Shown one piece after another: positions 17,263-25,925 of a stretch of 49,190 nt of DNA. The first letter of the stretch is position 1. The number at the start of each line of letters is the position of its first letter. The notes under the pieces are model-generated. The model was not told the DNA's origin, did no database searches, and saw only the letters and a list, made by a program, of their open reading frames with translations. This DNA is from Thermoplasmata archaeon. Its GTDB lineage: Archaea > Thermoplasmatota > Thermoplasmata > Halarchaeoplasmatales > Halarchaeoplasmataceae. Location: the NCBI GenBank assembly GCA_019594025.1, contig JAFDUB010000001.1:1-49190 (forward strand), read 5' to 3'. Both the position numbers and the translations under genes were made by a program.

Positions 17263-18504
17263 ATGAGTCGACCTTCACATAAGTTGCTAAAGGTGTTGTT
17301 CGTCACCGAGTCTTATCCCCCTAAAAGCTACGGTGGGGGAGAGATATCCTGCGCACTTTTAGCAGAAGCTCTTGCGGAGAGAGAGGATATAGAAGTTACG
17401 GTGCTAACGTCCGAAGTCGAGGGATTGAACCCGAGAGAAATTAAGAACGGTGTGAAGATAATTAGGAGCTTGAGAACCGGGAGTGACCGCAGTTCTTTAA
17501 AAGAAAATCTAAAGAGAAGGATGTACTTTAAAAAGTCCGTTAAAAATGAAATAAACAGAATTTCCCACGGATTCGATATTATACACTTTTTTAATATAAC
17601 TAGTATGATCAACGTGAATAAACCTTCCTTCGCCACCATCAACTCGTATCTTAATTTTTGTCCCAAGGGTAATCTGTTTTACAAGGATAGGGAAGTTTGT
17701 ACGGGCTGCAGCTTTTCAAAATTTATCGGATGTATAACTAAATCCGAGTACGTTGGGGGGTACAGATTAAAGAGCTTACTAAAATACAATCTATTCTTCT
17801 GGATCGCACTTTACTGGGATTACAAAAAAAGAAAAAAATGTTTGAAATATGTTGATCACTTTTTTAGCTTAAGTACATTTATAAATCAGCTACTCTCGAA
17901 TGAAAACGTTGATCTAGATAGGGTAACAAAGCTGGTCAACATACCTAGCATAACTAAGTCCACCCGAAATATCGATTTAGATAAAGACCGGCCTGTTGTG
18001 GCCTATATCGGAGACCTAAGTAAGATCAAGGGCGTGGATATGCTGATAAAGGCATTCAACCGCGTTAACGCCGGAGCAAAATTGATAATCGTCGGCCATG
18101 GACCGGAGAGAGAAAAACTTGAGAATTTAGCTGATTCCACTATCGAATTTTTAGGAAGAGTGGATCATGATTTGATGCATTCCGTGTACCGCCAGGCGGA
18201 CGTTATAGTAGTACCGTCTCTATGGCCTGAGCCTTTATCCCGGGTTCTTCTGGAATCGGCATGTTTTGGAAAACCGGTTATAGCCACTAAGGTGGGTGGC
18301 AGTCCGGACGTTGTTAAGGATGGGTACAACGGACTCCTTGTTGATCCTGTAGTAGGAGATCTTACGGACAAGTTGGAATATATCATACAAAAGGATGAGA
18401 AACGACGAATCATGAGCAAAAATATGAAAAAATATTATGAAGAGAAATTATCGGATGAAAGGCTAGTTAAAGATATCATAGAATCGTACAAGGAACACAT
18501 ATAA
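17263..18504 (+). CDS. Glycosyltransferase, GT4-type (GT-B fold)
   Basis: The 413-residue protein has an N-terminal Rossmann half starting VLFVTESYPPKSYGGGE and a C-terminal donor-binding half with the E-x7-E pattern in PEPLSRVLLESACFGKP followed by GGSPDVV. An internal cysteine cluster (FCPKGNLFYKDREVCTGC and a further C in FIGCI) resembles an insert seen in some GT4 enzymes and might hold a metal. It probably acts at the cytoplasmic membrane face on a lipid-linked glycan. First gene of the glycan cassette, 15 nt after the aminotransferase. Sugar and acceptor unknown. Confidence 0.88.
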   Translation: MSRPSHKLLKVLFVTESYPPKSYGGGEISCALLAEALAEREDIEVTVLTSEVEGLNPREIKNGVKIIRSLRTGSDRSSLKENLKRRMYFKKSVKNEINRISHGFDIIHFFNITSMINVNKPSFATINSYLNFCPKGNLFYKDREVCTGCSFSKFIGCITKSEYVGGYRLKSLLKYNLFFWIALYWDYKKRKKCLKYVDHFFSLSTFINQLLSNENVDLDRVTKLVNIPSITKSTRNIDLDKDRPVVAYIGDLSKIKGVDMLIKAFNRVNAGAKLIIVGHGPEREKLENLADSTIEFLGRVDHDLMHSVYRQADVIVVPSLWPEPLSRVLLESACFGKPVIATKVGGSPDVVKDGYNGLLVDPVVGDLTDKLEYIIQKDEKRRIMSKNMKKYYEEKLSDERLVKDIIESYKEHI

Positions 18505-18529
18505 TATGTTAAAAAGGATTTGAGCACAG

Positions 18530-19648
18530 ATGAAAGATGGAAAATCGATAGGCGTACTACGTTTCCCGTGCACTGCGGCCGGTGCCAAGCCAATGTACGA
18601 CCTGGTGTCGATCCTCGAAGAATTGTTTGAGCGGGTCTGTGTGATCTCCGGAAACGATGCTTTCAAGGAATTCGATTTTAGTGATGATGTTGAGTTACAT
18701 AAAGTGTTCCATCCATCAAGTAGATCTACACCCATACGGACCATTCGATTTATATTGACACAGATCAGACTGGGGATCAGTTTACTGGGAGCAAAGGACG
18801 TTGATTCTTTTATTTTCTTCGACGCAAATCCCCTTATCATACCTATGATTCTTGGTAAATTGTTTAAAAAAAACATTCATCTGATATTAACCGGCTATCC
18901 GGCAACCAGGGAGAATATCATCCCGGATAAAGATGATGATATATCGAGTCCTTTTTGGAATCTTTACCTTTCATTATCGGATGGAATAATACTTTACACC
19001 CCCAGACTTATACGCGAATGGGATCTGGAGGAATACAGATATAAAATATCTATAGCACACCGACACATTATAGATGTTGATAATTTAAAGATTGAGAAAA
19101 ATTGGAAAGAGAGAGTATTCGACTTGGGCTATATAGGACGTTTTTCAACAAAAAAGAATGTGATGGGATTTTTGAAATCTGTGTCTTATTTAACCGACGA
19201 TGGGAAAAAATATAAGATTTTGTTAGGGGGAGATGGTAACGAAAAAGAAAGAGCGATGGATTTCATAGAAAAAGAAGATTTAGAGAAATACATCACCAAT
19301 ACAGGATGGATATCCCGGGACGAATTACCTTATTATCTAAACGATCTGAAGTTGCTGGTAATACCTTCTTATTTCGAAGGATTACCGAACATGATGCTCG
19401 AGGCCATGGCGTGTGGTACGATCGTATTGGCATCTAGAGTGGGATCCATACCAGATATAATCGAAGACGGGAAAAACGGGTTCTTATTGGATGATAATTC
19501 TCCTCAAAGTATCAAAAAAGGTGTGATGCGAACGTTTGGACATGAATACCTAGAGCATATCCAGATGAATGCACGAAAAACGGTTGAAACGGGATTCTGT
19601 AGAAACGCAACGATTAAAAATGTTAAAAGGGTGATGGAGCGGATATGA
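18530..19648 (+). CDS. Glycosyltransferase, GT4-type
   Basis: A second GT-B-fold transferase (372 aa). The C-terminal half carries GYIGRFSTKKN, GGDGNEKE and the donor-site segment YFEGLPNMMLEAMACGT followed by SRVGSIPDII, standard for the group 1 family. The N-terminal half (RFPCTAAGAKPMYDL) is more divergent. The stop codon overlaps the start of the next transferase gene as ATGA. With its neighbours it should extend a surface glycan or an N-glycan precursor; linkage and sugar cannot be predicted. Confidence 0.87.
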   Translation: MKDGKSIGVLRFPCTAAGAKPMYDLVSILEELFERVCVISGNDAFKEFDFSDDVELHKVFHPSSRSTPIRTIRFILTQIRLGISLLGAKDVDSFIFFDANPLIIPMILGKLFKKNIHLILTGYPATRENIIPDKDDDISSPFWNLYLSLSDGIILYTPRLIREWDLEEYRYKISIAHRHIIDVDNLKIEKNWKERVFDLGYIGRFSTKKNVMGFLKSVSYLTDDGKKYKILLGGDGNEKERAMDFIEKEDLEKYITNTGWISRDELPYYLNDLKLLVIPSYFEGLPNMMLEAMACGTIVLASRVGSIPDIIEDGKNGFLLDDNSPQSIKKGVMRTFGHEYLEHIQMNARKTVETGFCRNATIKNVKRVMERI

Positions 19649-20571
19649 GGACGGATGGACGACAAGAAAGCGAAACAAGATATGTTAGTGTCGTGATACC
19701 TACATACAACCGAGCGGGGATGCTAAAGCGTGCTATCGAATCTGTTCTAAGGCAGAGTTATAAAAATTTTGAGATCATAGTTATAGACGATAACTCCCGA
19801 GACAAAACAAAAGAGACGATGAAAAGCTTCAATGACGACAGAATTCGCTATATAAAAAATAAAGAAAATCTTGGGGGTTCTGCAGCAAGAAATATTGGAA
19901 TAAAGAACGCTAAACATTACTATATCGCTTTTTTAGATGATGACGATGAATGGTTACCTAAAAAATTGGAAAAACAGGTCAAATTATTGAACTTCCTTTC
20001 TAAGGACTTTTGCGGAGTTTATTGCGGTACAGCACGTTATAAAGATGGTAAGCAAATTAAAATTCAAAATCCAATCCACGAAGGAGATATATTCGAGGAA
20101 CTATTATACGAAAACTATATCGGTTCGACTTCTTCGGTGTTGGTCAGAAAGAGCGCTTTGATGGAGGTAGGAGGATTCAACGAAGAGCTACCTGCCAGCC
20201 AGGATCTAGAACTTTATCTGAGATTGGCGAAGAGATATAAATTCAAAGCAGTAAAAGAAGTTCTGTTAAAATATCATCTACATGAGAGTGACCAGATTAA
20301 AAATAATTTATCCGGATATCTACAGGCTAAAAAATATGTCTATGAAAAGTATAAGGATGATATAACTAAAGATAAAAGATTGTGGAGTGTCAACCTATAT
20401 CAGATCGCCATAGTCGAGTTACTGATGGGAAGAAAAAAACGTGCAAAAAAATTAGTTAACAGGGCATGGCGCATAGATCCGATGAACTTGAAACATCTTT
20501 TCGTATCTACTTTACTTTACATATCTCCCCGATTGTATTTGATGTTCAGAAACTGGTTCTCAAAAGAGTAG
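19645..20571 (+). CDS. Glycosyltransferase family 2
   Basis: A GT-A-fold transferase that uses a nucleotide sugar and a divalent metal. The start of the domain is VVIPTYNRAGMLKRA, with IIVIDDNSRD and the metal-binding LDDDDEW, then a probable catalytic-site segment (PASQDLELYLRLAK). The last 80 residues are basic and helical, probably membrane-proximal. It overlaps the preceding gene by 4 nt. Member of the 17263-22098 cassette. Confidence 0.9.
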   Translation: MRTDGRQESETRYVSVVIPTYNRAGMLKRAIESVLRQSYKNFEIIVIDDNSRDKTKETMKSFNDDRIRYIKNKENLGGSAARNIGIKNAKHYYIAFLDDDDEWLPKKLEKQVKLLNFLSKDFCGVYCGTARYKDGKQIKIQNPIHEGDIFEELLYENYIGSTSSVLVRKSALMEVGGFNEELPASQDLELYLRLAKRYKFKAVKEVLLKYHLHESDQIKNNLSGYLQAKKYVYEKYKDDITKDKRLWSVNLYQIAIVELLMGRKKRAKKLVNRAWRIDPMNLKHLFVSTLLYISPRLYLMFRNWFSKE

Positions 20572-20640
20572 GTCGATGATATGTAAAATCTTAAAAAGCG
20601 CACAGTTATTATCATAACGAAAAATTATAGGTAAAGAAAA

Positions 20641-22098
20641 ATGTCTAAAAAATTGTATACCGATATGGTGAGTACCACAGGCGCATATATCTTTGTAACT
20701 GTTGTAGGTGTAATATCCGGCGTTCTGTTCCCTCGGTTGTTGGGCCCGGATGAATGGGGCTTATGGGCGATAACGGTAGGCTTGGTTGGTATTCTTGGAC
20801 CTATTGCACAGTTAGCTATGAGTACCACCATTGTAACGTACATATCAAAATATAAAAAAGACAAAAAAAAGGTAACATCACTTGTGAACTCCGCCTATGT
20901 AGTAGCGATAATTGCGAGTTTTACAGTGTCTGTATCCCTGATCCTTCTTAGTGACTATTTAGCCGGGTCGGTATTTGGAGATGTAAGATTGAGAACTTTC
21001 TTTTTGCTGGGCGCTGGAATAATCTTCCTTGACCAATTAAATATAATAAATAGGGATTATTTTAGAGGGTTTAAAAATTTTAAGATGTACAACGCACTCA
21101 AAATCATCCCTACTTTATCGTTATTTTTACTCACCCTTTCACTTATTGTCCTTTTTTCTTACAGGGCGATACACTTGGTAATTTCTCAAGTAATTGTTTT
21201 TTCCATCACTTGCATATTGGTATTGGTCTACCTATTTAGATATGAATCTACTTTTAAACAGTTTAAGATACCTAGGAAAAAAGAAACTGTAATGATATTG
21301 AAGTTCGGTATACCATTGATATTCGCCATGACTTTCATCACTATCATGAAATCTATAGATCGTATGTTGATCGGTTATTTTTTAGGTACCATCGATGTAG
21401 GCATATATTCTGTCGCATCCGTTATACCATTGATGCTGGCAAGCGTGCTAGCCCCCATAAGTATCGTTTTACTTCCCACCTTTTCTGAGAGGAAGGTAGA
21501 AGGTATATCTTCTTCAACGCTTCTTAATGAAATACTATCGTTGTTATTATATATATCAATACCTTTGATAATATTCATACATATTTTTAGTGAAGATATA
21601 TTGTTGATCGTTTATGGTACGGAATATACCATAGGCGCATTGGTCTTATCGATCGCCTCATTTGAAATACTTCTCTTCGGCGGATACATACTATTCAGAA
21701 CATCGGTACAAGCGGCAGAAAAGACCGTTAAGATGGCACTAGGTATCGGCGGTGTAGCCGGCACGAATATAGTATTAAATGTGATATTGATACCTCGGAT
21801 AGGCATAGAAGGTGCCGCGCTAGGCACAGTTTTCTCTTTCGTTCTTCTATTTTTCTTCATGATCTACGAGGTAAAGAACAATTACAACTTGGACATCTCA
21901 AAAATAGACGCGAACTTTCTCACATTATTAGCTCTTTCTTTGCTTATATCTGGTTTCCTTATTCATAGATTCTTTAGCGGGTTTTATTCCTTTACCCTCG
22001 CCCTGATAACTTTCATCGGTATATGGTCGTTATTTGTCCATATTTCGTCTCCTAGGTGGTATAAAGAGATGATGGGCTATATACGAGATTTATTTTGA
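20641..22098 (+). CDS. Polysaccharide/oligosaccharide flippase (Wzx/MOP superfamily)
   Basis: A 485-residue, highly hydrophobic protein with about 14 predicted transmembrane helices, from YIFVTVVGVISGVLFPRLLG near residue 15 to the C-terminal pair. It has the Wzx-type N-terminus (GPDEWGLWAI) and the mid-protein Arg-Met-Leu-Ile-Gly motif (SIDRMLIGYFLG). Such proteins move lipid-linked oligosaccharides across the membrane. It ends the glycosyltransferase cassette, 69 nt after the GT2 gene. Codon usage is visibly AT-rich compared with flanking genes. Confidence 0.9.
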   Translation: MSKKLYTDMVSTTGAYIFVTVVGVISGVLFPRLLGPDEWGLWAITVGLVGILGPIAQLAMSTTIVTYISKYKKDKKKVTSLVNSAYVVAIIASFTVSVSLILLSDYLAGSVFGDVRLRTFFLLGAGIIFLDQLNIINRDYFRGFKNFKMYNALKIIPTLSLFLLTLSLIVLFSYRAIHLVISQVIVFSITCILVLVYLFRYESTFKQFKIPRKKETVMILKFGIPLIFAMTFITIMKSIDRMLIGYFLGTIDVGIYSVASVIPLMLASVLAPISIVLLPTFSERKVEGISSSTLLNEILSLLLYISIPLIIFIHIFSEDILLIVYGTEYTIGALVLSIASFEILLFGGYILFRTSVQAAEKTVKMALGIGGVAGTNIVLNVILIPRIGIEGAALGTVFSFVLLFFFMIYEVKNNYNLDISKIDANFLTLLALSLLISGFLIHRFFSGFYSFTLALITFIGIWSLFVHISSPRWYKEMMGYIRDLF

Positions 22099-22100
22099 TC

Positions 22101-23099
22101 TCAGCTAGACATTATATAGTTAATACTGATCTCAGATATATCCGATGCATAGGAACCGGTTCGGGAAATACTTTCAATTATGTAAGATAGGGGGGCAACG
22201 TCCTCCCGGTGCTCTTCCTTAATGTTTTTCATGAGCTCATCGTTTATCTTATCCAATTTCTTTCGCATATCGATGGAATGATTTGCATCATCTAAATTTT
22301 CTTCAAAGAATGCCTCAGATGCCTCTTCCATTATCTCTAAAGCTAGCTCACTTTCCTTTTTTATCCCATTTTTGAGTTCCTCTCCAAACCCATCAGAGAG
22401 CATCAATGTATTCTCGGCTATGCGAGCTGCGTGGTCTCCTATTCGCTCCATGGTTCGGGAGACAAGCATGTAACTCAAACTCCTTTCTTTCGATATCTTT
22501 AAGCTTTCAAGTAATCGTGGATTCGTAAGAACCATGTTGTAATGTTTTGTGATCATCCAGAACAATCTGTCACAGTCCGTATCTCTGGATATAACATCCT
22601 TAGCTAGCTCTTCATCATTCTCTAAAAATGCTTTAATCGCGTCCTGGTGCATCTTTTTTACTATCAAATACATCCTCCTTAACCCCTTTCTCTGGGAGAA
22701 CTCCGATGGATCGATGAGATCTTTAAGAATTACTCTGCTGTTGGACTCCTCGATTATCTCCGGGCCGATAACCATCCTTGTAAACTGCATTATAGCACTT
22801 CTTAATTCCGGCTTAATTTCTCCCTTAGCCTCCAATTTGATTTCGGAATAACCTGCCATGTACGTACCGATTAGAGACCTGATCAACGACGTGGGACTTT
22901 CCTTTGAAATATCCATTTCTTTAACATTCGCCTTTTTCTCGAACTCCCTTTCAGGGCTAACCACAATCGAGCCGTCGCTTTGAATGGATAGAACTACTGG
23001 ATCACCCGGCTTCAACTCTTTATCTGTCACCCATGGTTTAGGAAGAGAGACTATAAACGTAGAACCACCGGTTAACTGTACCTTTCTAGTTTCAATCAT
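22101..23099 (-). CDS. phoU: PhoU-type phosphate regulator with AbrB-like N-terminus
   Basis: Residues 1-50 (RKVQLTGGSTFIVSLPKPWV, then LKPGDPVVL) form a SpoVT/AbrB-like swapped-hairpin domain. Residues about 80-332 form two PhoU helical bundles with the metal-binding motifs (SRTMERIGDHAARIAEN and a second copy SISRTGSYASDISE, where the usual acidic residues are partly replaced). Archaeal proteins of this build are thought to control phosphate uptake. It follows the DUF47 and PiT genes on the same strand, but has its own TATA-like elements just upstream and no Shine-Dalgarno, so it may also be transcribed alone. Confidence 0.88.
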   Translation of the reverse strand: MIETRKVQLTGGSTFIVSLPKPWVTDKELKPGDPVVLSIQSDGSIVVSPEREFEKKANVKEMDISKESPTSLIRSLIGTYMAGYSEIKLEAKGEIKPELRSAIMQFTRMVIGPEIIEESNSRVILKDLIDPSEFSQRKGLRRMYLIVKKMHQDAIKAFLENDEELAKDVISRDTDCDRLFWMITKHYNMVLTNPRLLESLKISKERSLSYMLVSRTMERIGDHAARIAENTLMLSDGFGEELKNGIKKESELALEIMEEASEAFFEENLDDANHSIDMRKKLDKINDELMKNIKEEHREDVAPLSYIIESISRTGSYASDISEISINYIMSS

Positions 23100-23118
23100 C
23101 GAAAGCTTAGCGTTCGAT

Positions 23119-23148
23119 ATCTATTTAGTTTTACCGCAATCTATTTAG
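23119..23148. repeat. Direct repeat ATCTATTTAG x2 before phoU
   Basis: Identical 10-mers at 23119-23128 and 23139-23148, 20 bp apart (about two helical turns), lie 20 to 50 bp upstream of the phoU ATG. Read on the phoU strand each is CTAAATAGAT, which looks like a TATA box, so these may be tandem promoters or a regulator site overlapping one. A third, inverted copy (CTAAATAGAT on the plus strand) lies at 23887-23896, about 40 bp before the DUF47 gene and inside the 3' end of the PiT gene. Confidence 0.45.
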
Positions 23149-23158
23149 AAAGAGTGGT

Positions 23159-23848
23159 TCATTTGTTTTCTGTTGTTGCAACCAGCATATCGGCGACGTT
23201 CTCCGCATGGTCCGCTATTGAATCCATCCTATCAACTACCTTCAAAAGATGTATCGCGGTAAGGGGACTTTCGTCGTAATTGAATAACCATCGGGAAATT
23301 CTAGATTCTATTTTATCCGCTTCGTATTCCATCTGACATATCTGTTCATGTAACTCTCTAGTTTTTTCCTTAGATGATTTGCTGAAAGAGGTATTGAGCA
23401 CCTCGGTAAAAGTGTCCATAATCATATCATATGCTTTAGCGGCATCGAATATCTTGTCTGCGAATTGCTTGAAATCGTCGGATATGGTTTCGGGAATTTC
23501 TTCTTTCCTCATGGGTAATAGAACGCTCACGTTTTCAGCATTATCTATGATAGCGTCCGCTTCTTTCAACAATTTCATAAAGTCCTCTCGCCTCATGGGC
23601 ATGAAAATGAAGCGGGGTAGGTTTTCCCATATCTTCATCTTCACTTGATCTGCTTTGTGTTCTATTTTAGAGACCTTTTCAAAGTGGTCTTCCGCCATCT
23701 CAAATTCACCATCAACATACAACTTGATACCTTTTTTGAGCTCTTGTATTCCCAATTTGGTCAACTCTGCATGCTTACAAAGTCCATCGAAGGGTGATTT
23801 AAAGAAGGTATCTTCAAGACTTGCTCTCCTAAATTTTGCTCCCATCAT
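23159..23848 (-). CDS. PhoU-like DUF47/TIGR00153 family protein
   Basis: A 229-residue all-helical protein of the DUF47 family, which is habitually encoded next to PiT phosphate transporters and is thought to regulate them. PhoU-like acidic motifs are visible (EKVSKIEHKADQVK, EADAIIDNAENV, DRMDSIADHAENVAD). The start at 23848 has GAGGTGTAA just upstream; a second in-frame ATG follows directly. It lies 18 nt downstream of the PiT gene and is certainly in its operon. Confidence 0.92.
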   Translation of the reverse strand: MMGAKFRRASLEDTFFKSPFDGLCKHAELTKLGIQELKKGIKLYVDGEFEMAEDHFEKVSKIEHKADQVKMKIWENLPRFIFMPMRREDFMKLLKEADAIIDNAENVSVLLPMRKEEIPETISDDFKQFADKIFDAAKAYDMIMDTFTEVLNTSFSKSSKEKTRELHEQICQMEYEADKIESRISRWLFNYDESPLTAIHLLKVVDRMDSIADHAENVADMLVATTENK

Positions 23849-23866
23849 TTACACCTCTTTCTACCA

Positions 23867-25117
23867 TTATACAAAAAAATTCATTCCTAAATAGATTATT
23901 ACGCAAGTTATAGCTGCGATTGGCACCGTTATTAGCCATGAGATTACTATCCTCCTTATAACTGATAAATCTATCGCTTCTAACCCCCTTGCCAATCCCA
24001 CGCCCACCACCGCACCAACTACGGTATGACTAGTTGAGATCGGCATTCCCAGTTTACTAGCTACAAGTATCGTCGTTGCCGCACCGAAGTCAACGGCAAA
24101 ACCCCTGCTATTCGTCAGTTTGGTAACGCTAAAACCTACCGTTTTCATGACACGGTAACCCCAGGTAGAAATACCGATAGCTATACCTACCCCGCCCATC
24201 AGCAGCAGGTAATTTCCGCTTAAATAAAAAGGAAGAGGTTCACCTATAGGCATTGCATTTTCCACAGCAAGCATTAAAGGCCCGATGGCATTTGCAACGT
24301 CGTTGGCACCATGAGAGAATGCCACGAAACAAGAAGTGATTATCTGCAGATTCTTAAACACATTTTCGACACCCTCGTAATCATCTCCCCTTTCTATCCC
24401 TCTTACAAGGATCGGTTTTCCGATTATACCAAACAACCCGCCGATAGCTAATGATAGTACGATAGCTTCGAGGTTCGTTGGATATCTGCCAAATAATCTA
24501 AATGAAAGTGCCGTCTGGTACAACAAAGATAATGAAATTATAAAAAAGGTGGCTCCTATGAAAAGGGGACTTATTTTTTTGATAGTATTAAAAGGGTCTT
24601 CACTGTTAAAAATAATCCGAACTATTAGGCTGAATATGAGAAAGGAGATGATCGCCCCGGAGATCGGGGAGGTTATCCAACTCAATATTACTCTTCCCAA
24701 TGTATCCCATCCTATTATAGATGGTCCTCCGGCAACCAAACCGAAACCCAGCATCGCTCCAATGATCGAATGGGATGTTGATATGGGGAGAGATTTCCAT
24801 GTAGCAACCGTTACCCACAATGCGGCGGCAATAACCGCGGATAAAGAACCTAAAGCTAGAGCGGTCCTTGGGACTGCTTCAGGGTCGAAAATTCCACCCT
24901 TTACAGTCGCAGTGACGTGTTCGCCTACTAAAACTGCTCCCAACACAGTTAGTATCGATGCGATAATAATAGCCTGTTTGTATGTTATTGCCTTTGCACC
25001 TACAGCGGTGGACATGGAATTAGCAACATCGTTAGCACCGATGTTCCAAGCCATGTAAAGGCCGCCGGCTAGGGCGGTAGCCAGTACTGCGGCCTGAAAA
25101 GTTATAGAACTTAACAT
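23867..25117 (-). CDS. pit: Inorganic phosphate transporter, PiT family
   Basis: A 416-residue cation-coupled phosphate permease with about ten to eleven membrane helices. The two inverted-repeat signature motifs are present: NIGANDVANSM near residue 25 and SHGANDVANAIGPL near residue 270, each with a following SHTVVGA/SHSIIGA segment. First gene of the pit-DUF47-phoU unit. An AT-rich inverted repeat 40 to 63 bp upstream of its ATG is the likely promoter or operator region. Confidence 0.95.
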   Translation of the reverse strand: MLSSITFQAAVLATALAGGLYMAWNIGANDVANSMSTAVGAKAITYKQAIIIASILTVLGAVLVGEHVTATVKGGIFDPEAVPRTALALGSLSAVIAAALWVTVATWKSLPISTSHSIIGAMLGFGLVAGGPSIIGWDTLGRVILSWITSPISGAIISFLIFSLIVRIIFNSEDPFNTIKKISPLFIGATFFIISLSLLYQTALSFRLFGRYPTNLEAIVLSLAIGGLFGIIGKPILVRGIERGDDYEGVENVFKNLQIITSCFVAFSHGANDVANAIGPLMLAVENAMPIGEPLPFYLSGNYLLLMGGVGIAIGISTWGYRVMKTVGFSVTKLTNSRGFAVDFGAATTILVASKLGMPISTSHTVVGAVVGVGLARGLEAIDLSVIRRIVISWLITVPIAAITCVIIYLGMNFFV

Positions 25118-25156
25118 ACAATAGGTGCTAAATGGAGTACATATTTCAATTTACCT

Positions 25157-25180
25157 TATATAGTCTATATATACTATATA
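25157..25180 (-). promoter_or_regulatory. Inverted repeat TATATAGT-N8-ACTATATA upstream of pit
   Basis: Perfect 8-bp arms at 25157-25164 and 25173-25180 separated by CTATATAT. The element lies between the UMP kinase stop and the pit ATG and contains several possible TATA boxes. It may be promoter and operator at once. AT-rich repeats of this kind arise more easily by chance than mixed ones. Confidence 0.4.
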
Positions 25181-25191
25181 GAAGTTTATTT

Positions 25192-25875
25192 TTATTCCAC
25201 TATAGTTCCATGGAAGTCTTTATCACCGATAGCTGAAGATAAGTTCTCTAAATCATCCCCTGAGAGGATGTAGGCTTTGATCCGAGCTCTTTTAATTATC
25301 TTCGCAGCTAAGGGATCGAAAACAACGTTCGGCCCGGCACCGCCTTCGACCTTTTCTACTATGGATATCAATGAATCATAGTCCAGTTCATCGTACCTCT
25401 CCGCCTTTTCATTCTTACGCGGGTCCTCGGAGTAAACACCGTCTACCGAGGTGACGTTGATGAGACGTTTACATCTAAGCCTCTCGGCCAGCATGGCGGA
25501 GACCGCATCGGTGGTATGTCCAGGGTGTGTCCCGCCCATTACCACCATCGGGTAATGCCTGCCGGCCATCATGGCTTCGTGGAAGTTTCTAGCCGGTGTG
25601 GGGTTAACGTCTTTTCCCAAAGCTAGGGAAAGTAATTTGGCGTTTAGACGTGAAACTGATATGCCCAACTCGTCCAATGAAGCTTCGTCAGCTTCTAATT
25701 CTCGACCCCAATTGATATACTTCCTAGCGATCCAGCCTCCTCCGACAACAAGATAAAGTGAATAGGATTTAGAGCATATTCGAAGAGTATCGGCTAGAGA
25801 TCGCAGGTAAGATACATCACGGTCCTTGGGTAACATTATAGACCCACCGATAGATACTACGATTTCTTCTTTCAC
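25192..25875 (-). CDS. pyrH: UMP kinase (archaeal type)
   Basis: An amino-acid-kinase-fold enzyme that phosphorylates UMP to UDP. The chosen product (227 aa) starts KEEIVVSIGGSIMLP, with the archaeal UMPK landmarks VVGGGWIARKYI, VMGGTHPGHTTDAV, TSVDGVYSEDPRKN and the C-terminal DPLAAKIIKRARI. I start at a GTG at 25875, because AGGTG lies 5 nt upstream and the fold begins at once. The frame is open to an ATG at 25968, but that extension has no family similarity and would overlap the neighbouring gene. Isopentenyl phosphate kinase shares the fold, but its characteristic His-containing loop is not seen. Confidence 0.92.
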   Translation of the reverse strand: MKEEIVVSIGGSIMLPKDRDVSYLRSLADTLRICSKSYSLYLVVGGGWIARKYINWGRELEADEASLDELGISVSRLNAKLLSLALGKDVNPTPARNFHEAMMAGRHYPMVVMGGTHPGHTTDAVSAMLAERLRCKRLINVTSVDGVYSEDPRKNEKAERYDELDYDSLISIVEKVEGGAGPNVVFDPLAAKIIKRARIKAYILSGDDLENLSSAIGDKDFHGTIVE

Positions 25876-25925
25876 TGTAACACCTGTAGGGATAAAGTGA
25901 TTTGCTATATAAATGGATACGGTAA

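Noticed and set aside
24549..25058. 169-codon open frame on the plus strand
   Set aside because: Antisense to the PiT transporter; no start signal and no recognisable domain.
25140..25185. Short AT repeats as a CRISPR or transposon end
   Set aside because: There is only one inverted pair, no spacer pattern, no target duplication and no transposase gene.
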